Part shown: one piece after another, positions 1 to 9,509 of the stretch
Layout: each line of letters begins with the position of its first letter
Position numbering within the stretch: the stretch's first letter is position 1
Assembly (NCBI GenBank): GCA_946479745.1
Contig: CAMLGZ010000033.1
Location: forward strand, 1-29,025
From: an uncultured Pseudoxanthomonas sp.
GTDB lineage: Bacteria > Pseudomonadota > Gammaproteobacteria > Xanthomonadales > Xanthomonadaceae
Length of the DNA stretch: 29,025 nucleotides
Direction of reading: 5' to 3'
Position numbers and translations under genes: made by a program
Notes under the pieces: model-generated
Databases searched by the model: none
Told to the model about the DNA's origin: nothing
What the model saw: only the letters and a program-made list of their open reading frames with translations

Positions 1-1
1 A

Positions 2-3000
2 GACGGCTACGAGATCGGCCCGCAGCACGTACTGGCCGGCGAAACCGCAGAGCTCTTCGCCGAACTCACCCACGCCGAGCGCGTGGCGTTCTGCAACACC
101 GGTTCCGAAGCGGTGATGGGTGCGATGCGCATCGCACGCACCGTGACCGGACGCAACACCATCGCCATCTTCACCGGCGCCTACCATGGCATCTTCGACG
201 AAGTGATCGTGCGCGGCACGCGCAAGCTGCGCAGCATTCCCGCCGCACCCGGCATCATGGCCTCGGCATCGCAGAACGTGCTGGTGCTGGACTATGGCAC
301 CGAAGAATCGATGCGGATCCTGCGCGAACGCGCGCATGAGCTGGCCGCGATCCTGGTCGAACCCGTGCAGAGCCGGCGTCCGGATTTCCAGCCGGTGGAA
401 TTCCTGCGCGAGTTGCGCAGCCTGACCCGGGAAAGCGGTTCGGTGTTGATCTTCGATGAAGTGGTCACCGGCTTCCGCGCCCATCCGCGCGGCATCCAGG
501 GCCTGTTCGGCATCGAGGCCGACCTTGCCTGCTACGGCAAAGTGGTCGGCGGCGGTTTCCCCATCGGCGTGATCGCCGGCAAGCGTCCTTTCATGGACGC
601 CCTGGACGGCGGCCACTGGGAATACGGCGACGACTCCACGCCCACCGTGGGCGTGACTTACTTCGCCGGCACCTTCGTGCGCCATCCGCTGGCGCTGGCG
701 GCGGCCAAGGCCAGCCTGCAACGGCTGCGCGACGCCGGACCGGAATTGCAGGAAGGGTTGAACCGGCGCACTGCCGACATGGTCGCGGCGGTCAACGCAG
801 CGATGCGTGAACTCGGGGCGCCGTTCAAGCTGGCCACGTTCGCCTCGCTATGGCGCAACGTGTTCACCGAAGACCTTCCCTACGGCGATCTGCTGTACGT
901 GATGCTGCGCGATCGCGGCATACATATCCTGGACAATTTCCCCTGTTTCCTGACCACCGCCCACACCGATGAGGACATCGCGCGCATCGTGGCCGCGTAC
1001 CGGAGTGCGGCGGCGGAGATGATCGAAAGCGGCTTCTTCCCGGTAGTGGAAACCGGCAGCGGATCTGCAACATCTGCCGGTCAGGTGCGCGTCGTCCCCA
1101 CCACCGAACAGCAACGCGAAGTCTGGCTGGCCGACCGGATGGGAACCGATGCGTCGCTCGCCTACAACGAATCGATCTCGCTGCACCTGCGCGGAACGCT
1201 GGACGTGGACGCCCTGCGCACCGCTGTCCAGTCGCTGATCGCGCGCCATGATGCTTTGCGTTCCACCCTCTCCGCCGATGGACTGTCGTTGCACGTGCAT
1301 GCGGCACCGCCAACGCTGGACCTGCAGCTTCACGACTTCTCCAAGCACACGTCCGCGCAGGCTGAAGCGGGGCTCGCCGCTCTGATCGACCAGCACGTCT
1401 CGCAACCGTTCGACCTGATCGGCGGCCCACTGGTGCGCACGGCGCTGGTACGGCTCGGCGAAGCGCACCACGTTTTCGTGCTTACCGGGCATCACATCGT
1501 GCTGGACGGCTGGTCGTTCTGGGTACTGGTGAAAGAACTGGCCGTCGAATACGCACGCTTCAAGCATGCAACGGGCACGCCGCTTCCTGAAGCTCCTTCC
1601 TTTGCCGACTACGCGCTACTTGCCTCCAATGAAGCCGGCAACGACAGCGAGGATCTTCAATGGTGGTCGCGGCAATACGCCGATGGCGGCCCTGTGCTTG
1701 AGCTTCCCACCGACCGGCCGCGTCCGCGCCTGCGCACGCAGGCCGCGAGACGGCACGATCACCTGCTTCCGGCGCAATTAGTCGCGTCGCTGCGCAAAGT
1801 GGGCGCCAAACGCGGCACCAGCCTGTTCGCCAGTCTGCTGGCCGCCTTCTCCGGCTTGCTGCATCGCCTGACCAATCAGGATGACGTGGTGATAGGCATT
1901 CCCGTGGCCGGACAGGCGGCAGGCAGTGAAGGGCTGGTCGGCCATTGCGTCAGCATGTTGCCGCTACGGTTGCGCATGCAGCGTGCGATGCCGTTCGCGC
2001 AGTTGCTGGAATCCAGCCGCGTGGCGATGCTCGACGCTTACGACCATCAGCGCGTCACCTTCGGGCGCCTGCTGCAGGCCCTGCCGCTGGCGCGCGACAC
2101 CGCACGCTTGCCGCTGATCAGTGTGATGTTCAACATCGATCAGGCGATGACCCTGGAACGCGATGCGGTGCCCGGCCTGGAGTTCGAAGTCGCCGGCAAT
2201 GCGCGGCGGTTCGAGACCTTCGAGCTGTTCGTCAACGCCGTGGACCTGGGCCCCGGCGGCATGCGCCTGGAATGCCAGTACAACCGCGACTTGTTCGACG
2301 CCGAAACCGTAGCGCGCTGGATGTCGGCTTTCGAAACCCTGCTCTCCGATGCGGCTGCCGATCCCGAACGCGCACTTGGTGCCTTGGCCCTGCTGGGCGA
2401 CCAGGACCGGCGCCAGCTCGACGGCTGGAACGCGACGGAAATGGAATATCCCCGCGACCGCCGCGTCGAAGACCTGATCCTCGAACAGGCCCGTCGTTCA
2501 GCCGATGCCATCGCCGTACGGGCAGGCGCGCAATCGCTGAGCTACGCACAGTTGGACGCGCGCTCCCACGCCATCGCCTGCGCGCTGCGCTCGGCTGGCG
2601 TTTCGGCGGGCGATCGCGTGGGACTGCTGCTGGAGCGGGATATCGACCTGGTGCCTGCTCTGCTGGGCGCGTGGCGCGCAGGCGCGTGCTATGTCCCCAT
2701 GGATCCGGCGTTTCCGGTCGAACGCCTCGCCTACATGGCAAGCGATGCGGGACTGCGTTTCGTACTCAGCACCCAGGCCCTGGCGGAAAAGCTGCAAGTC
2801 GCTGTCGGCGATGCGGTCGTCATCCACGTTGAAGCCATTCCGGCCTTCAGCGACCAAACGCTGTTACGACAGGAAACCGCGAGCGACGACGCCTACGTCA
2901 TCTACACCTCCGGTTCGACCGGACAGCCGAAGGGCGTGTGCGTACCGCATCGCGCGGTGGTGAACTTCCTGCAATCGATGCGCGCCGCGCCCGGGCTCGA

Positions 3001-6000
3001 CGCGCAGGCCCGCTTCGCGGCGGTGACGACGCTGTCGTTCGACATCGCCGTGCTGGAGCTGCTGCTGCCATTGCTGGTCGGCGCGCAGGTGCTGCTGGTG
3101 GAACGCGAACAGGCCATCGACGGCCAGGCCCTGCGCGCCTTGCTGGAAAGCAACGACATCAACGCCATGCAGGCCACGCCGATGACCTGGCGCCTGTTGC
3201 TGGAATCCGGTTGGCACGGCGGCCCGCAATGGAAGGCCCTCTGCGGCGGTGAACCCATGCCGCCCAGTCTCGCTGCGGCGTTGCTGGAGCGTACGGGGGA
3301 GCTCTGGAATCTTTATGGGCCGACCGAAACCACGGTCTGGTCCAGCGCGTACCGCATCGTTGACGCCACCCCGCCGCTTCCCATCGGCAAGCCGATCGCC
3401 AATACCCAGTTGCACGTCATGGACGCCGACCTGAAACGAGTTCCGATCGGCGTGGTGGGCGAGCTTTGCATCGGAGGCGATGGCGTCGCCCGTGGCTATC
3501 TGGACCGTCCGCAGCTGACCGCCGAACGCTTCGTCGATACCGGACACGGTCGCCTCTACCGCACCGGCGATCTGGCGCGCTGGCGCAACGACGGCACGGT
3601 GGAATGCCTGGGTCGCAACGACTTCCAGGTGAAGCTGCGCGGTTACCGCATCGAACTGGGCGAGATCGAGCAGCAGCTGGCGACCCATCCTGCGGTGGCG
3701 CAGGCCGTGGCGGTCACGCATGCATTCGGCGACGGCGACGTCAGGCTGGTGGCGTATGTAGTGCCGGCGACGCCTTCCTCTTTGAACGAAGAGACATTGC
3801 GGGCCCACCTTGCCTCGCGTCTGCCGGGTTACATGGTGCCCAGCCGCTTCATCCCGCTAGCCTCGTTGCCGCTGACCGGTAGCGGCAAGATAGATCGCAA
3901 GGCATTGCCGGCACCGGACAACGCGGAAGAAAGCCTCACCGACCACGCTCAAGAACATCTCGCCGATCCGCTCCAGGCGCAGGTCGCGGCGCACTACCGC
4001 CAAGTGCTTGGCCTGGCGCATGTCGGTGCTCACGACAATTTCTTCTCCATCGGCGGGCATTCGCTGCTGGCCGCGCAACTCACTGCGCGCCTGGGCAGCG
4101 AGCTGCGCACCAACGTGCCGCTGCGCGTTGCCTTCGAGCATCCCACCGTTGCCGGACTTGCAGCCTGGATCGGCATGCAGGGAGAGGACGACAAGGACGC
4201 GCAATCGATCGTCCGCTTGCCCGCAGGCGCCAAGGCGCCGCTGTCGCCGATGCAACAGCGCCTGTGGTACCTGGAACAGCTGCAGCCCGGGCGCACGGTC
4301 TACAACGTACCTTCCGCACATCACCTGCGCGGCGCACTGGATTCCGACGCGCTGCAACGCGCCCTGGCCCGCATCGTCGAGCGGCAGGACGTGCTGCGTA
4401 CCGTGATCGGCACGCATGAAGGCGAGCCTTACCAGCACGTACAAGCCCAGGTGGACGTTGCCCTGCCCCGGGAAGACCTTTCCGGGTTGCCGCAGGGGCA
4501 GCGTGAGCCCGAACTCATGCGCAGGCTGGAGGACCAGATCGCGCGGCCTTTCGATCTGTCCCGTGGCCCGCTGTTCCGCGCAAGCCTCTACAAGCTGGAC
4601 GAAGACCACCATGTGCTGTTCTTCATGGCCCACCATCTGATCTGGGACGGCTGGTCGTTCGATCTTTTCTACGATGAGATGTCGGCGTTGTACCAGGCCT
4701 ATGCCGAGGGGGGTGAGGATCCGCTCGCAGCTGCTTCGGTGAGCTATGCGGACTTCTCCGCCTGGCACCGCGAGTGGCTGTCCGGTCCGGAACTGTTCCG
4801 TCAGCTGCAACACTGGCAAGCGAAGCTCGCCGATGCGCCGGAGGCGTTGCAGCTGCCGTTGGACCACGCGCGCCCTGCGACGCCCAGCAATGAAGGCGAC
4901 ACGGTCTGGCTGCGCATTCCGCAAGACACGCTGGAAACGCTGCGCACGCAGGCCCAGTCGCAGGGCGCCACCTTGTTCATGACCCTGCTGTCGGCGTGGT
5001 CGCTGTTGCTGCACCAGCTGAGCGGGCAGCGCGACCTGGTGATCGGCACGCCGGTGCGGGGACGCAGCCAGCCTGGCCTCGAATCGCTGATGGGCTTCTT
5101 CGTCAACGCGCTGCCTTTGCGCCTGCGCGTGGATCCCGATCAGACCTTCGTTTCGTTGCTGCAGGCAGCGCGCCACGAAGTCGTCGATGCCTTCGGCTCG
5201 CAGGACGTGCCGTTCGAACATCTGGTGCGCGTGCTGGACAAACGCCGCGACGCCAGTCGCTTCCCCATCTACCAGGCCTTCTTCTCTTACCAGGACGCAC
5301 GCCAACGGCCGTCGCGCTGGGGCGCGCTGGCGCACGAAAACCTGCCGGTATTCCAGGCGGCCGCGGCGCAGGATCTGGCCCTGTGGTTCCTGGAAGGAAG
5401 CGACGGACTGGTGGGCGGTCTCAACTTCAATACCGACATCCTGCTGCGCGAAACCGCCGAGCTTCTGAAGCAGCGCTATCTGTCCTTGCTGGAAGGCATC
5501 GCTTCCGGACCGAACGCCCGCCTACACGAACTGCTCGCCATCGACCCACGCGAAACCGCCCTGCTGGCCGAATGGAACGCGACTTCCGCGCCCGTACCGC
5601 CGCTGCAGGAAATTTCGGCGTATCTGCAACCCACCTTCGCTGCAAATCCCGCGCGCATCGCTGTCCTGCAGGGCGATGAAGCGCTCACCTATGCCCAACT
5701 CGATGCGCAAGCCACGCGCATCGCACGGGCCCTGCAATCCCGCGCGGGCGCTGTCTGCGGTGAAGGCGGGGTGCTGGTCGGCCTGCACCTGCAGCGCACG
5801 CCCAAAATGCTGGCCGCATTGCTGGGCGTGCTGCGCTCGGGCGCGGCCTACCTGCCTCTGGATCCGGATTTTCCGGCCGAACGACTCGCTTTCATGCTGG
5901 AGGATTCCGGCGCCGCACTCTTGCTGCACGATGGCACGCAGGCACCGTTCGAGAATTTCACCGGCGAGCAGATCGCGCTGGAAACGCTGCTCGAAGAACC

Positions 6001-7432
6001 TGCCGACGACGCGGCGCCGTTCGTCGCTCCTACGCCGTCGTCCGATGCCCTGGCATACGTGATCTACACTTCCGGCTCTACCGGGCAACCCAAAGGTGTG
6101 CGCGTACCGCACCGGGCCGTGGTGAATTTCCTGGAATCGATGAAGTCGAAGCCAGGATTCGATGCGTCCACCCGTCTTGCGGCCGTGACCACCTTGTCGT
6201 TCGATATCGCCGTGCTGGAATTGCTCATGCCCTTGGCGGTCGGCGGCACCGTGGTGCTGGTCGACCGTGAGGATGCCGCCGATGGCCGGGCGCTGCGCGC
6301 GGTATGCGAGCGTCACAAGGTCAACGCGCTGCAGGCCACCCCGCTGACCTGGCGCCTGCTGTTGGAATCGGGCTGGCGTGGCGGCAAGCAGTGGAAGGCG
6401 CTGTGCGGCGGTGAAGCCATGCCGGTGGAAGTGGCAGAGGCGCTGCTGCCGCGTGTCGGCGAACTATGGAACATGTACGGCCCCACCGAAACCACCGTGT
6501 GGTCGACCTGCACGCGCATCGCCGCCGGACAGGGAGACATAGTCATTGGCCGGCCCATTGCCAACACTCAGGTACGGGTAGTCGATGCCCATGGGGCGCC
6601 TTGCCCTATCGGGATACCGGGCGAAATCGTGATAGACGGCGCTGGCGTGACCTTGGGCTATCACGCGCGGCCGCAACTCACGTCCGAGAAATTCATCGCC
6701 GATTCCACCGGCACGCATTACGCCGCGTACCGCACCGGCGATCTGGGACGCTGGCGCAGCGATGGCCAGCTGCAACATCTTGGCCGTCTGGATCAACAGG
6801 TGAAGCTGCGAGGCTATCGGATCGAAACCGGCGAAATAGAAGTGGCGCTGTCGCGTTCTCCCGCCGTCTCCCAAGCCGTGGCGCATCTGGTGCCGGGTCC
6901 GGGCGGGGACAAGATGCTGGCGGCTTACGTAGTGATGCGCGAAGCGCAGACGCTGCAACCCGACGAACTGCGCGCGCACCTGCGCCGCACGCTTCCCGAC
7001 TATATGGTGCCGGGCATCTTCGTCGCGCTGGAGGCGTTACCCACCACCGGCAACGGCAAGGTGGACCGCAACGCGCTGCCTATGCCTGCGCAGATCGCAC
7101 CGGCTCTGCATTCGTTCTCGCGCCGGCAACCCCGTACGCCTACCGAACGCATGGTCGCCGCATTGTGGTGCGAATTGCTGGAAGTCGAGGAAGTCGGACT
7201 GCTGGACAACTTCCTGGATCTGGGCGGTCATTCGCTGCTAGTCATGCGGGCCGTCGCGCTTCTGCAGGCGCGCACCGGCGCAAGTCTCAGCCCGCGCGCG
7301 TTCGTGTTCCAGACCCTGGAACAGATCGCCGCCGAATGCGACGCCTCTGCGCGGGAACCGGAACCCGTCAGTGAATCGCGCGGACTGCTTGGACGGGTGA
7401 TCGCACGCTTCGGAAGGGCGGCCCGCAAATGA
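2..7432 (+). CDS. Nonribosomal peptide synthetase, aminotransferase-C-A-T-C-A-T (5' end outside window)
   Basis: The frame is open to the left edge; the GTG at 83 is an internal Val, so the true start lies outside the window. Numbering from that Val, a class III (GSA-type) PLP aminotransferase domain runs to about residue 320, with the PLP lysine at K153 in GKVVGGG. C1 covers about 335-765 (HHxxxDG at 470-476) and A1 about 795-1290 (TSGSTGQPKG after Y938). T1 carries GGHSL with its phosphopantetheine Ser at 1327. C2 covers about 1375-1810 (HHLIWDG at 1517), A2 about 1840-2335 (A3 motif from Y1992), and T2 has Ser 2384, followed by a basic tail of about 35 residues. Aligned to GrsA, the pocket codes read DILQLGLVWK (A1) and DILQLGMVWK (A2), close to the known glycine code, so two Gly are predicted. 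There is no epimerase and no thioesterase. AMT-C order is known from MycA and McyE, where the AMT aminates a polyketide beta-carbon, so a PKS part upstream is inferred. Confidence 0.93.
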   Translation, partial: DGYEIGPQHVLAGETAELFAELTHAERVAFCNTGSEAVMGAMRIARTVTGRNTIAIFTGAYHGIFDEVIVRGTRKLRSIPAAPGIMASASQNVLVLDYGTEESMRILRERAHELAAILVEPVQSRRPDFQPVEFLRELRSLTRESGSVLIFDEVVTGFRAHPRGIQGLFGIEADLACYGKVVGGGFPIGVIAGKRPFMDALDGGHWEYGDDSTPTVGVTYFAGTFVRHPLALAAAKASLQRLRDAGPELQEGLNRRTADMVAAVNAAMRELGAPFKLATFASLWRNVFTEDLPYGDLLYVMLRDRGIHILDNFPCFLTTAHTDEDIARIVAAYRSAAAEMIESGFFPVVETGSGSATSAGQVRVVPTTEQQREVWLADRMGTDASLAYNESISLHLRGTLDVDALRTAVQSLIARHDALRSTLSADGLSLHVHAAPPTLDLQLHDFSKHTSAQAEAGLAALIDQHVSQPFDLIGGPLVRTALVRLGEAHHVFVLTGHHIVLDGWSFWVLVKELAVEYARFKHATGTPLPEAPSFADYALLASNEAGNDSEDLQWWSRQYADGGPVLELPTDRPRPRLRTQAARRHDHLLPAQLVASLRKVGAKRGTSLFASLLAAFSGLLHRLTNQDDVVIGIPVAGQAAGSEGLVGHCVSMLPLRLRMQRAMPFAQLLESSRVAMLDAYDHQRVTFGRLLQALPLARDTARLPLISVMFNIDQAMTLERDAVPGLEFEVAGNARRFETFELFVNAVDLGPGGMRLECQYNRDLFDAETVARWMSAFETLLSDAAADPERALGALALLGDQDRRQLDGWNATEMEYPRDRRVEDLILEQARRSADAIAVRAGAQSLSYAQLDARSHAIACALRSAGVSAGDRVGLLLERDIDLVPALLGAWRAGACYVPMDPAFPVERLAYMASDAGLRFVLSTQALAEKLQVAVGDAVVIHVEAIPAFSDQTLLRQETASDDAYVIYTSGSTGQPKGVCVPHRAVVNFLQSMRAAPGLDAQARFAAVTTLSFDIAVLELLLPLLVGAQVLLVEREQAIDGQALRALLESNDINAMQATPMTWRLLLESGWHGGPQWKALCGGEPMPPSLAAALLERTGELWNLYGPTETTVWSSAYRIVDATPPLPIGKPIANTQLHVMDADLKRVPIGVVGELCIGGDGVARGYLDRPQLTAERFVDTGHGRLYRTGDLARWRNDGTVECLGRNDFQVKLRGYRIELGEIEQQLATHPAVAQAVAVTHAFGDGDVRLVAYVVPATPSSLNEETLRAHLASRLPGYMVPSRFIPLASLPLTGSGKIDRKALPAPDNAEESLTDHAQEHLADPLQAQVAAHYRQVLGLAHVGAHDNFFSIGGHSLLAAQLTARLGSELRTNVPLRVAFEHPTVAGLAAWIGMQGEDDKDAQSIVRLPAGAKAPLSPMQQRLWYLEQLQPGRTVYNVPSAHHLRGALDSDALQRALARIVERQDVLRTVIGTHEGEPYQHVQAQVDVALPREDLSGLPQGQREPELMRRLEDQIARPFDLSRGPLFRASLYKLDEDHHVLFFMAHHLIWDGWSFDLFYDEMSALYQAYAEGGEDPLAAASVSYADFSAWHREWLSGPELFRQLQHWQAKLADAPEALQLPLDHARPATPSNEGDTVWLRIPQDTLETLRTQAQSQGATLFMTLLSAWSLLLHQLSGQRDLVIGTPVRGRSQPGLESLMGFFVNALPLRLRVDPDQTFVSLLQAARHEVVDAFGSQDVPFEHLVRVLDKRRDASRFPIYQAFFSYQDARQRPSRWGALAHENLPVFQAAAAQDLALWFLEGSDGLVGGLNFNTDILLRETAELLKQRYLSLLEGIASGPNARLHELLAIDPRETALLAEWNATSAPVPPLQEISAYLQPTFAANPARIAVLQGDEALTYAQLDAQATRIARALQSRAGAVCGEGGVLVGLHLQRTPKMLAALLGVLRSGAAYLPLDPDFPAERLAFMLEDSGAALLLHDGTQAPFENFTGEQIALETLLEEPADDAAPFVAPTPSSDALAYVIYTSGSTGQPKGVRVPHRAVVNFLESMKSKPGFDASTRLAAVTTLSFDIAVLELLMPLAVGGTVVLVDREDAADGRALRAVCERHKVNALQATPLTWRLLLESGWRGGKQWKALCGGEAMPVEVAEALLPRVGELWNMYGPTETTVWSTCTRIAAGQGDIVIGRPIANTQVRVVDAHGAPCPIGIPGEIVIDGAGVTLGYHARPQLTSEKFIADSTGTHYAAYRTGDLGRWRSDGQLQHLGRLDQQVKLRGYRIETGEIEVALSRSPAVSQAVAHLVPGPGGDKMLAAYVVMREAQTLQPDELRAHLRRTLPDYMVPGIFVALEALPTTGNGKVDRNALPMPAQIAPALHSFSRRQPRTPTERMVAALWCELLEVEEVGLLDNFLDLGGHSLLVMRAVALLQARTGASLSPRAFVFQTLEQIAAECDASAREPEPVSESRGLLGRVIARFGRAARK

Positions 7433-7453
7433 AACGCGGACGCCGGCCGGAAG

Positions 7454-8287
7454 TCAGCGAACGGAATCGTCGCGGACGAAGTAGTACCCGCTGTAGGCGT
7501 CGATGTCGCGGTCGCGGGTGAACGGGATGCGGCAATACTGCTCGCGGTTGCTCCAGTGATCGACGACGCGGTACCCGAGGCCGGTCATGGATGCCACGAA
7601 CTCGTCGCGGTTGCCGATGCGGTAGGGATGGAACGCACGGCCGGTGGACTGCACGGTGACGAAGGTTTCGCCATCGTAGAGCGGCATCTTGTTGACCAGC
7701 ACGTGTTGCGGGCGGTTGCCCATTCTTTCCAGGAGTTGCGGCATGTCCATATCCACGTACTGCAATGAACCGGCAACGAGCAGGACGTTGCAATCGCGGC
7801 CGTCGGCGATGTCCGAAGTGAAGTACAGGCCTGTTGCGTTGCGTTCTTCGGCCAGCTTCGCACCCTCGTCGATGATCGCCGGCACGTCGCATACCCGCCA
7901 GCGCAGACCCGGAGGGTATCCCACCGGCGGATGGCCCAGATACTGCTCCCACCCATAGAAGCTGACGCCCACATGCCCACCAAAATCGAACAGCACGGTA
8001 TCCGCATCCACGATGCGCTGCAGCCAGAACAGGACGGCGTAGTCGCTCTGGCAGGCGCGCTCCATCCGGTTCCGGTACATGCCGGAGAGGGCGTCGTGGT
8101 CGTAGCCGATGCGGCGCCCCTGGGGGATGGAACGCTCGGCCTCGGCGAAGCCGGGGAAGACGCCGCGGAACCTGTTGGGCGGCATGCGCGCGAAGCTGCG
8201 CGCGTAGTCCATGGCCAGGATCCGGCCGAGGACGGGAATCCGCCATGCATGGCGCGCGATGCGTTCGCCGGTGTCGATAAGCCCCAT
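7454..8287 (-). CDS. Putative SAM-dependent methyltransferase, TIGR04325-like
   Basis: This 277-residue protein has the layout I associate with the TIGR04325 (LIC12133) putative methyltransferase family: a GVFPGFAEA segment near residue 42, a stretch around residue 83 reading DYAVLFWL, and a glycine-rich SAM-binding motif I (DFGGHVG, residues 101-107). Further on come an SLQYVDMDMP segment and a C-terminal lobe. The acceptor is unknown. Family members are often found near surface polysaccharide or secondary-metabolite genes, and here it converges on the NRPS with only 21 bp between the stops. I chose the ATG at 8287. No good ribosome site precedes it, and an ATG at 8212 (252 residues) is an alternative. 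A longer reading further upstream would run antisense through the divergent oxygenase gene and is not credible. A role in tailoring the NRPS product is inferred from position only. Confidence 0.75.
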   Translation of the reverse strand: MGLIDTGERIARHAWRIPVLGRILAMDYARSFARMPPNRFRGVFPGFAEAERSIPQGRRIGYDHDALSGMYRNRMERACQSDYAVLFWLQRIVDADTVLFDFGGHVGVSFYGWEQYLGHPPVGYPPGLRWRVCDVPAIIDEGAKLAEERNATGLYFTSDIADGRDCNVLLVAGSLQYVDMDMPQLLERMGNRPQHVLVNKMPLYDGETFVTVQSTGRAFHPYRIGNRDEFVASMTGLGYRVVDHWSNREQYCRIPFTRDRDIDAYSGYYFVRDDSVR

Positions 8288-8323
8288 GTGCCAAGGATAG
8301 CAGCAGATGTATATTCCCGAACC

Positions 8324-9229
8324 ATGGCCCGGCCGCTGATTTCCCTCGAATCCGATACTTTCGATCCCTGGAAACTCCAGGCCGTCAGTCACCAGCTGTG
8401 CGCCCACCCGCTGCTGCAGATCGAGTCGCTGGTGGAGCTGGGCCGCCGGCTGGAAGCGCGCAAGCTGGTGCGAACCCACAGCGACACCGCCACCGCCGGC
8501 ACCGCGTTCGGCGATGCGCCCGCGCTGCATCCCAACCAGCGCAGCGCCGAAGAGACGCTCGCCGGAATCGCCGAAGCGCGTGCCTGGATGTCGTTGCTCA
8601 ACGTGCAGGCCGACCCGCTTTATCGCACGCTGGTCGATGAGGTCCTGGATGCGGTCAGGCCGTTCGTCGAACGCGTCGATCCCGGCATGAGCTATCGCGG
8701 CGGCTGGATCTTCGTCAGCTCGCCCGGCGCGGTCACGCCCTTCCACATGGACCACGAGCACAACTTCATCCTGCAGATCCGCGGCAGCAAGAAGCTCTAC
8801 ACCTGGGACCCGATGGACCGCAGCATCATCAGCGAACGCGCGCAGGAGCTCTTCCACGACCAGCATTCGCGCGAAGAAGTCCGCTGGGACGAATCGTTCC
8901 GCGCCAAAGCCCGTGTCTTCGATCTGCAGCCCGGCATGGGCGGTTACATGCCGTCCACCGCCGCGCACATGGTGGAGAACGGAAACGACCCGTCCATTAC
9001 CGTCAGTTTCACCTACTACACCGCCGCCACGCGCCGCCGCGAACTGCTGTATCGCGGCAACGCGCGCATGCGCAAGCATGGCTTGGATCCATCGCCTGTA
9101 GGCACATCGCTCGCCCGTGACAACATGAAAGCCGCGTTGCTTTCCGCCTACACCGAAGGGCGTGCAGGGATATTGCGCGCACTGGGGCGCGGCGTACGAG
9201 ACAACAAGGTCGCTTACGCGCCCGCCTGA
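8324..9229 (+). CDS. JmjC/cupin-like putative Fe(II)/2-oxoglutarate oxygenase
   Basis: The product is 301 residues long with a cupin-like (JmjC-related) jelly roll. Visible metal ligands fit the HxD...H facial triad: H141 and D143 in PFHMDHEHN, and distal H215 in STAAHMVEN, 72 residues later. The segment between them (ILQIRGSKKLYTW) matches the strand that in cupin-8/JmjC proteins follows the HxD. Members of this superfamily hydroxylate side chains of proteins, peptides or carrier-bound amino acids using Fe(II), O2 and 2-oxoglutarate; the substrate here is unknown. It begins 36 bp from the divergent methyltransferase and lies just past the NRPS, so hydroxylation of the NRPS product or a bound intermediate is a plausible inference. 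The ATG at 8324 has no strong Shine-Dalgarno sequence. It is followed by the repeat-filled gap, so it has no downstream operon partner. Confidence 0.75.
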   Translation: MARPLISLESDTFDPWKLQAVSHQLCAHPLLQIESLVELGRRLEARKLVRTHSDTATAGTAFGDAPALHPNQRSAEETLAGIAEARAWMSLLNVQADPLYRTLVDEVLDAVRPFVERVDPGMSYRGGWIFVSSPGAVTPFHMDHEHNFILQIRGSKKLYTWDPMDRSIISERAQELFHDQHSREEVRWDESFRAKARVFDLQPGMGGYMPSTAAHMVENGNDPSITVSFTYYTAATRRRELLYRGNARMRKHGLDPSPVGTSLARDNMKAALLSAYTEGRAGILRALGRGVRDNKVAYAPA

Positions 9230-9509
9230 GCAACCTGAGGATTTTGTTCAGCGCTTCATTGAATTGTACGAGTTCCGCGCTTTTCTTTTTGCTTTTTGCC
9301 CCGTGAGTCGCGGCAAGCAGGTCGGGATAAACCCCGAAGGGGCGACGCACAGGGATGTGCGCCGTTTCCGGAGGCGCACGAATACGCTTTACGGTTGTCC
9401 CGGCCTGCTTGCGGACCCGGCGGCTTCATCGCCGGGCGCGACGTTAGGGTGTGCTTTCTTTGGTTACTTTCTTTGCACAAGCAAAGAAAGTGACTCGCGC
9501 AACGCGCGG

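Noticed and set aside
3857..5335. 492-codon open frame on the minus strand inside the NRPS
   Set aside because: Antisense of a clearly coding gene in GC-rich DNA; no domain or motif.
8288..9079. Upstream extension of the methyltransferase to 541 residues
   Set aside because: It would run antisense through the oxygenase gene, and the extension has no family match.
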